From Sipunculus nudus (lineage: Eukaryota; Annelida; Sipuncula; Golfingiida; Sipunculidae), in the NCBI GenBank assembly GCA_026874595.1, contig CM049316.1, positions 75,563,676 through 75,627,675 on the forward strand: 64,000 bases of DNA, in the 5' to 3' direction. The translations under genes were made by a program, and so were the position numbers. The first letter of the stretch is position 1, and the number at the start of each line of letters is the position of its first letter. The notes under the pieces were generated by a model that was given only the letters and a program-made list of their open reading frames with translations, did not search any database and was not told the origin of the DNA. Below, in pieces: positions 39,301 through 47,900 of the stretch.

Positions 39301-41904
39301 CCATGGTAGTACGGTCGGATGGGAGCCGAGGTCGTTCAGGTGGAGAGAAAAACTTCTTCATCTGACCTCGTTACCACATTCTGACCTTCAAGCGAAAGGA
39401 TTAATTTACATACCACGTGACAGCACAGATTACGTCATAGGAAATAGGTATTACACTCATTATTTAAACTTTCCTGGTTTGTTCAGTAATCACGACATCT
39501 AATAAGACTTTATTCTATCTAAACAAAAGTATGATCGTTGGCACTTAATGTATCCAAGCAAATGATTTGGTAGGTAAACTAGGTAAAAGCGCAAATAACT
39601 CTGTGAGGAATAAGTACTGCAAGGACCTATCTTATAGTAGGTGATCCTTAATACCTCCATTACTAAGTTTGGTATAATTACGTTTTTTCTCATGTGCTCA
39701 AAGCGAGTATATATGAATGTGTATATTTAACCGATGGCCTAGAATTCCTACTGTTATGCAGATAAAATTGTTTTTAAGCATATAAAAACCGATGATTGGC
39801 CATTGCATGACCATGTTTAAATACTGAACGATTGATATGGTAATATTTCCCACAGTCATTATCTAAGAGTTCGCACTAACCAGCTTCGTTAACATATGAC
39901 ATTCACCAAATAACTCGTGTATTACAAAATGAAATATTTATATCGAAAACCTCTCTTGACAAATGGAATATGTGTTTCAGTGAGAGAGGTTCCAGTACCG
40001 TCCTTGGTGTAACAATTCATGGACAAGAGGTGGCGGTTAAAGTAGTCCCTACGGAAGAATACAATGTGATTAAACGACAGCAGCTGCTTGTGATGCAACA
40101 CATTCCTCCGCATGACAATATTATACGACTACTTGTAAGTTATTGTCCTGGAACTCGAATTTTATTCTTTTATTATATGGTGCTTATTAGAGAGCCCTAT
40201 CTACTAAGCTCCATCAATTAAGCTTAAGGGATCAAAAGCAATTTCAGGCTTAACTGGGTATAGCATTTTGACAAAATGTCATCTCGGTCAAAACTGTGAA
40301 GAGAGATTCCAGAAACTTACGAACCCACACCTTCCTCTGTCATTTCTATGATAATTTACCTACTTATATGATACCTGCAAATCAAAAAGAAAAAAAATCT
40401 TGGAGGAGGATACTGCCTCGTGAAGATGCCAGATGACGTATTCCATCACGGTACCCGAAATAAATGTGCCTGGTTAACAGTAATAAGCGTGCATAGGAAA
40501 TATTAAAAACTTTATAAAAGCGGCCTGTATATTGCCTCTTATAGGGGTCTCACGTGGATGGAGACTATGGATACGTTGTCATGGAGTTGTGTGAGTACAG
40601 CTTAGCAGATTACGTCACAAGGTTGCATGGCGACGAGAACACAGCTTTCTCAAGCGCTGTTCACGTCGCGGAACAGTTGTTGAAAGGTCTTCAACACATG
40701 CACGAAAGCTGTCACATTGTTCACGGCAACCTAAAGGTAATGTCATAATAAATTATGCCTACTAAACCATGACTATAGGCTTAAACCTGCCAGGTTGTTT
40801 GTTTTTATGTTCACTACAACATGCATAATAAAACGTATGCATTAAACGTTAATCAGATGCCCAAAGTAGGCGTAAATGATAGCGGGACTTCTGCACTTGA
40901 GCTGGGCAAGAAAAATGAATTAGCGACTGAGCTCATCTACTACAGGCTAATTATGTCAACATTCATTAAAATCACTCTATAATTAGTTTATTATGTTTAT
41001 AAGTATTGGTTTAAGCATCCATGACGAAACTGCAAACGTTATAAATAGTTTTTACTTAGGTTAGTGCTGATATAAATATGTTGATGCTTAATTTTCCATC
41101 ATATTGTTACTTTTCATCATATCCGTTTGTTGTGATAGCCAAAAAACGTGTTGATCGGCTCGCTAGGCACAGTTCGGCTCACGGACTTCGGCAAGGTCAA
41201 GGACACCACCACAGGTAGCACAATTAAAACTTGTGCCCTCTAAGTAAACTGGCAGTAGCCTATTTCATGCCAACATACACCCTATGTTTATCCGGCTATA
41301 CTGTTATATGCAGTGTTTGAAGGAAACCTGCTTTGTTCTTTATATATAGGGAAGGCGCGGAATGTTATTGTTATCAGATTAGAATAAAACAAAAGTACAT
41401 TGGCCATATTTTTCAACGTTTTATGGGGGCATATTATCAAGTCATATGCTGACAACCGATACTTGTATCCAAATCATTTTGATTAAGAGCTTCATGTTTA
41501 CTAATGTGCAATTTAAACGAAAAGCAATTTAATTTCCTTGAAGAAAATGTTGAATTCACAAATGTAAACTTTTGAGATAAAATGTTACAATAGGGAAATT
41601 AAATCAGCTCCCTAAACGGATTTGCAATAATAAGGCGATAAAAGTCATGAACTATTCTTTGATGATGATATATTATAACACACGTTGATAAAGAAGCTAC
41701 AATGTTCTTGAAGATGATAAGGAATACCTCAGCAATATATTATTATCAAGCCTGTACTGGTGTGAAAATCGGGAGTGGATGGGTATTTTCAGGCGCTAGT
41801 TCGGGAAGATGGGAACCAGCCCAGAGAGCCGGAAGAGGAACGGCAGAGGAGGAAAGCTACAGGGCAGACCTTATTGTAAGACATATACAGATACATGTAT
41901 TGCG

Positions 41905-41987
<83 letters not shown>

Positions 41988-44900
41988 AGAAATGATCTGC
42001 GAGAATGCAGTCTTTCCTCCGCGGTCACACAGCGCTCTATGTTTAGAAACAGAGAATAATATTATTACGGTATGTGATGCATCACCTCTGCCGGTTTCGC
42101 CTCATTTAATCATCAGATGACTAAAATTCAACTGCTGCGATGTCGGGTTTTATCATTTCTACTTCGCACGGTTGGGTGCCCTTGATCCATGGCGACAGGT
42201 GAATACAATTTCGGAACGTTTATTCAGAAAGTTCTTTTGTTTTCGACTTAGGTTTGCCATTTTCTAAACACAAGTTGCACTGATTTGAAGAGGTCATCGA
42301 TGTGTTTGACTGCTGGATTATAGACCAGGTGATGGTGTAATTTTTTTGCTTGTCTTTCAGGTTCCACACATGTTTTTCGAGCTCTGTTTGAGTTGGTCCT
42401 GTGTTTAAAGGATTTTTTTGTGGTTGTAGAACCTTTGTTGAAAGGAGACTCCGGTCATGCCAATTTACGTATTAACTTCACCATTGCCGTGCACGTCGGC
42501 TTTGTACAAAAAGGACGATGCTGGGCATTTTCCATTGAGGGGGCTATATGATTTGGCACGACAGTTGCATAGCCTTTGTTGCGTGGATTCTTTTTGTTGC
42601 CTTTCAGATAGTATTCTTGTCTTGTGATTTTGGATTATCGACTTAACATCCTTCATGCAGCTGTAGCAGATTTCAGGTTGTTTTTTTAAATATTTTGTGG
42701 AATATGAGATTTTTTGGGGGAAAATGTTTGGACACAAGTTAAAAAATATTTTGTCGACGTTTGTCACAAACGGAACGTTGGATTAAACCAAATGAAGTTT
42801 CGTGGTCGTTCTTTTTCGGGGTTTATTTCTGGTTGTTTCCTCCGGGGTCGTGTAACTGAGCTTCGGCCTGTATCCACTATGTTTTAGTGCTTGCTCCTAT
42901 TCTGTCGATACATGCTTGAAGGTGTTCTCGTCATGAGAAGGTACGGATAGGCGTTTGTTGATGGCTGCAGGGATGTTTCGAATGATGGCCGGAGGGTGGT
43001 CTGATTTTGTGTTTATAAAACATGGGTTTGGCTTCCTGTACGGGCTGAATTTTCCTGACGGGGGGGGGGGGGGGGGGGGGGTCACTGAAACATATTAGTA
43101 GTTAACTGATTTCAGGTTTGTTTCTGCTTTGTTTTTTTATGCCCATTTTGTTGAAAATTCCAGTGAGTTTTTTTACCGATTCTGACCGCTTCTTGGCCTG
43201 ATACTGATTTCAGGACAGCAAGCCTGTCGTCTCTGTACAGGTCTACCTTCATATGGGGGAACTTTGTATCCCTGCCTATCAAAACATATAAGCCGACCAA
43301 GTTGCACACTTCGGTCCCGTCGTAACTTCCGATCGTTACATCGAACGTGCTTTGTCCTTTCTCAGTTGTTTTTGGTCAGGGGATGCTATTGTCTAATTAT
43401 AGGGAATTTAGAGAGTGCATGATTACTTTGAGGCCCAGATCTGGGATATTGGTGTAGTTGTGCCTGCAGTTGTGTGGCCCGACACCACAACAGCCTATCC
43501 AACGAACAAAATGCAAGCAATACACTATTCCCACTGTTCACCTGTGCACCAAGTGTCAACGTAGAACAAGTGTACCAGAGTCATCTGATTGGTTCAATTG
43601 CCTTATTTATTTTAAAGAAATTTATCAAATGAATCAAAGTCTGTGAAAGCGTAGCCACAGAGTTAGTAGTAATTTTTGTATATCTAGCTAGTAAGTACAT
43701 CGTTCATGTTTACATACATATATATATTTTTTTACGATTCTGGTAAGGTCACTTGATTGTCCGGAACAATCTGTGAATCAAATGTTCAGTTGAAAGAAAT
43801 TATAATCCAGTTTTCTGGATTAAAGTCAATATTTTGTCGGAAAACCCGAAAGGTGTTCAAGGTTATATTTCAATTGAGGGTGGCTTCAGTTCTGTTCCAC
43901 TTTGCTTCTGCTAAACAATTGCGTTTATTCCCTCTTTACACAACTAGACTGCGGGGATGTTGGCGTATTATACACTGACGGGAGGGGAGCATCCGTACGG
44001 AGCCACTGAGTTTGATATTCAGATCAACAAAGCACGTGGCCTGCCCTGTGTCCGACCAATCAGCAAAGAGGCAGACGACCTCATACAGCGCATGCTCGGG
44101 AACGACGAGGAGTCAAACTTAAAAATAGGTGACGTCGTCAGGTACAGTAGTATTTCCGCTTTTTATAGTTTTGATTCTGACGCCGTATCTATATTCATTA
44201 GAATTATTACAGTGCCTAGTATTTTAACCTTTCTAATGTACTGACCAAGTCCCGACGTAATAAAATTTTCTCCATAATTAGCCTTTGCAAGTTTCTTTGT
44301 TGCATAACATGACCATTACAGACCCTAATTTAGGGTACTCTAAATATCTTAAATATTTTAATCTATTTTACATATGGATGTATGTTGTTAAAGTAATGAT
44401 GCCGAGGATTTGCTTATTTTGCCTGTCTATTTCAATATGTTTACATATAATATGTAGTACAATAACCACTCCGTTTGTAACTATTATAACTTATCTATCT
44501 ACGCGTTATGCTGTGTGCACTCATATTTTTGTAAATTGGTCAGCCATGACCCCAAAATTGATGATGTGTACTTTTTCACCTCCAGACATCCGCTCTTCTG
44601 GAAAGAAGATAAATGTTTCCGGTTCCTGTTGGTGGTCGCCAATGAAATCATCCAGGAACGAAAGGAGAGGTGAGGCTTTCTCAACACTGTTGCGTTGAAC
44701 ATTATTGTCCATTTCCAAGAGGTATGTAATTTTAAGCTCAGCTGACTGGTGGCGCCACCTGTATTTTTTACTAATTTTTACGCAAATTTTCAAGTTTGAA
44801 ACTTTTTTTTTTATTTTACCTTAACTTGTGTAGATAACGCCCTCCATTTGTTACGCTGTCTTTTCCAATTCTTTAACTTAGTATGTAAATCTGCAGAGTT

Positions 44901-47900
44901 CCATTTCGGTTTGGGACTACCTGACAGGGCGGTTATATTTTTGTATCCTAGTGTCACCCAGGCCCGATGTCTTCCCCACCTGCAGGTCCATGGTGTATAA
45001 TCATTCCCATTGCTGGGTCATAACACCGAGGAACCCCCAAAGACGCATTTTTTGTGAGTGATACACGGCTTAGGGGCACAGTCTACCCATTAAGCCTGTA
45101 GAGCGCTCACCCTAGGTGGGGGCCGACCGTGAAAAACCTCACCGCATCGGCTGAGATTTGAACTTCCGACCTCCCGGTTTTGAGTCCTGTGCTCTACCCC
45201 CAAGTCACAGAATCCGGTTACACTTTCACTTTGAGACCTTCGGATGAAGCAGTGCGTCTGTTACAAGGGCACAAACTTTAACCATTACACCTAGAAACTT
45301 ATAATTGTACATCCTGGGAGGTCCTGGGTATATTACCTTGGAAACCTGAAATTAGGTCATGGTGATCACGAGTCGAAAACATGCGTTTGAGTACCCAGTC
45401 AGTCAGTTGGGGCACAACTTGTATCCGCTAGGCCTAGAATCTTCTAACGTTACCTCCAGGGAAAGCTTGAGTAAATCTCTATGGAACCCTGAAATTAGGT
45501 CGCGGTGACCTATATTCTGCTGGTAACTGGCCAAAAACATGATTTAAAGCACCCAGACTATCAGATAGGGCACAAAACTTTACTGTTGCGCCTAAAATCT
45601 TTCTTGTTTAACATCCATAGAGGTCCTTGAAAAATTCTCCCTGGACACCTGAAATTAGATCACTTTGGCTTATATTCTCTGGGTTACGGAGTCCGTTAAT
45701 GCACCTCAAAATAATTTTAAAAAAATGATACAAAAGCTCATTTATCTGAATAACTAATGCATTGATTGTCACGGTTCTTTTCATGTATATTGATCATGAA
45801 GAATTTCATCAGTTCCTTGGGACATGTGGCGCATCCTGTATTTTTCCTAGTTTTTGAGACCCTTCAGATCAAGTAGTCCTGCTGTTTACAGGGCACACAC
45901 AGTAACCGTTAGAACTAGAAACTTTTCACTATACATCTATGGAGGTCCTAGGCACATTTTCTTCGAAACCTGAAATTAGGTCATGGTGACGTATATTTTG
46001 CAAACGTCTGGACGAAAACATGATTTTGAGAAACCAGTGAGTCGACGGGGCCCAAATTGTATCCATTCTACATAGAATCATCAAACATGACATTCAGGGA
46101 GGTCCTGGGCAATTCTCTGTGGAAACCTGAAATTAGGTCATGGAGACTTATGTTCAATAAGATATGTGCAAGAACATGATTTGAGCATCCTATTGGACAG
46201 ATATGCATGATTGGTTGCAATTAGACCAAGAAACGTCTCCTTTTATTAAGATCCAGGGAGGTTAAGATCCAGAGATGCTTTAGATATATATTGGAAACCT
46301 GAAATAATGTCACTGTGGCCTATATTCTGTAAGATATATGAATGATCATGAATTTAGCACACTATTAGTCAGATGGGCACAATTTGTATTACCGTTTATG
46401 GAGTTCCTGATAAAATCTTCTTGGAAAGCCTAAGTTAACTGGAACCTATTTCTTAGGATTGTGGCAAAATGCAGGATATTGAGCACTCTGGGAGTTATAT
46501 TACCCATTCTTCAAGGTCTTGAATTCAGCTGAGCGTCATTGCCCATGTGCCACTTATTGAGAAAGTGTAATCTGCAGCAGTATGTATAACATTTGTTCAG
46601 CTATATCTAATCTTTAAAGGGACCTAACCTGATATCTGATGTCTGTTGACTAAATTTTGTGACTTCAACCTTTATAAAAAAAGGCCAGAAAATACCATTT
46701 TTACCACACACAGACTGTTTATGTTGTTTATCTCTACGTGTTTATAACATGTAGGGCACGCCAAAATAATCCGAATAGATTCAACAAGGACATCTTGTGG
46801 CAAAAAGAGGAACCAGAGTTTGGCAAAGAGCATTTTGCAACTAGTGACTTTTAAACTGCCTCAGAATATAATATAAGCAACCAACCACCTCAGCTTATAG
46901 ATTTTGTCAATTTCTCTACATTGCTGTGTTTACTTGTAGATAAACATGCTCCTACCTACCTTATAGGAACCTTTCTTATTAGATATTACTTTAAGTTCAT
47001 CAGACCTGCGTTTAGTTGTATACAAAAGATAAGTTAATATCTGGCTTTAATCATTCTATAGTAACGACTCTTCCTGTTGTTATAGTGTTCAGACTCGTTG
47101 AAATATAAAATAGTTGAACACCGTATTGTAGTGGCTGAAGCTGCCAGAATGACCGTCAAATCTGAATGCAGCCGAGGCGCGGATCCCATAACAGTTGTAT
47201 TAATGCTTGGAGTATATTCACTGTTTGGTTTATGTTGACTGCGCGGGGCCATTTTGGTGTCGACTAACTGCTCTATGGCCCGTCTGTTGTTTATTTCAGG
47301 AAAACGGAAATCACAGAATCCCTGGACGAGGCCGGGAAACATTGTACAGATGTCCAGAGCTGGGTATGTAATACACATCTATATTCTCCTGTAAACTGGA
47401 TATTATTGATAGTATATTGATAGTAATATTGATACTAATATTATTCAGCAAAGCATTAATACTAATCGTAACGAGGATAATATTCATATAAAATGCTGAT
47501 AAAAAATAATAGATAAATAATAATAATAATAATAAAAATTCATTGTCTCAAATTATTATATTATTATTATTATAATTATTAATCCAAAACAATAATAATA
47601 AGAAAAATAGAAAAAAGTAGAAGAAGAAAAAGTCAATTTCATACATCGCAACTTTATAATAATGCATACCCTAAGCCGTTATGATAAAGTGAAACTTCAG
47701 TATAGCGCCAGTGTTTGTGAAACTTAAAGACTTTCCTGACATACGTGTACCTCTTTTTGTTCAGACCAGCCTGGTGGACAGTGATCTTGTGGCCGAAGTC
47801 CAGCCAGCGTTAAATAAACAACGAATGGCGCCACTTGGCGAGACGTCCTCCTTGATACTGTTTATTGATACGGCGGCCAAACTACGACCAGTTCTGTAAG

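Larger units (their letters stand above)
44670..47299 (+). other. Intron 14, filled with SINE and decayed tandem repeat
   Basis: A tRNA-derived SINE-like copy lies at about 44801-45211. Inverted decayed units of the 341-bp family occupy 45.2-46.5 kb, and a repeat shared with intron 3 occupies 46.62-46.96 kb. No exon is seen. Confidence 0.75.

Noticed and set aside
44285-44698. 137-residue plus-strand frame across exon 14
   Set aside because: It reads exon 14 in the wrong frame; the HPLFW frame joins the neighbouring exons in phase and matches the KEN family.
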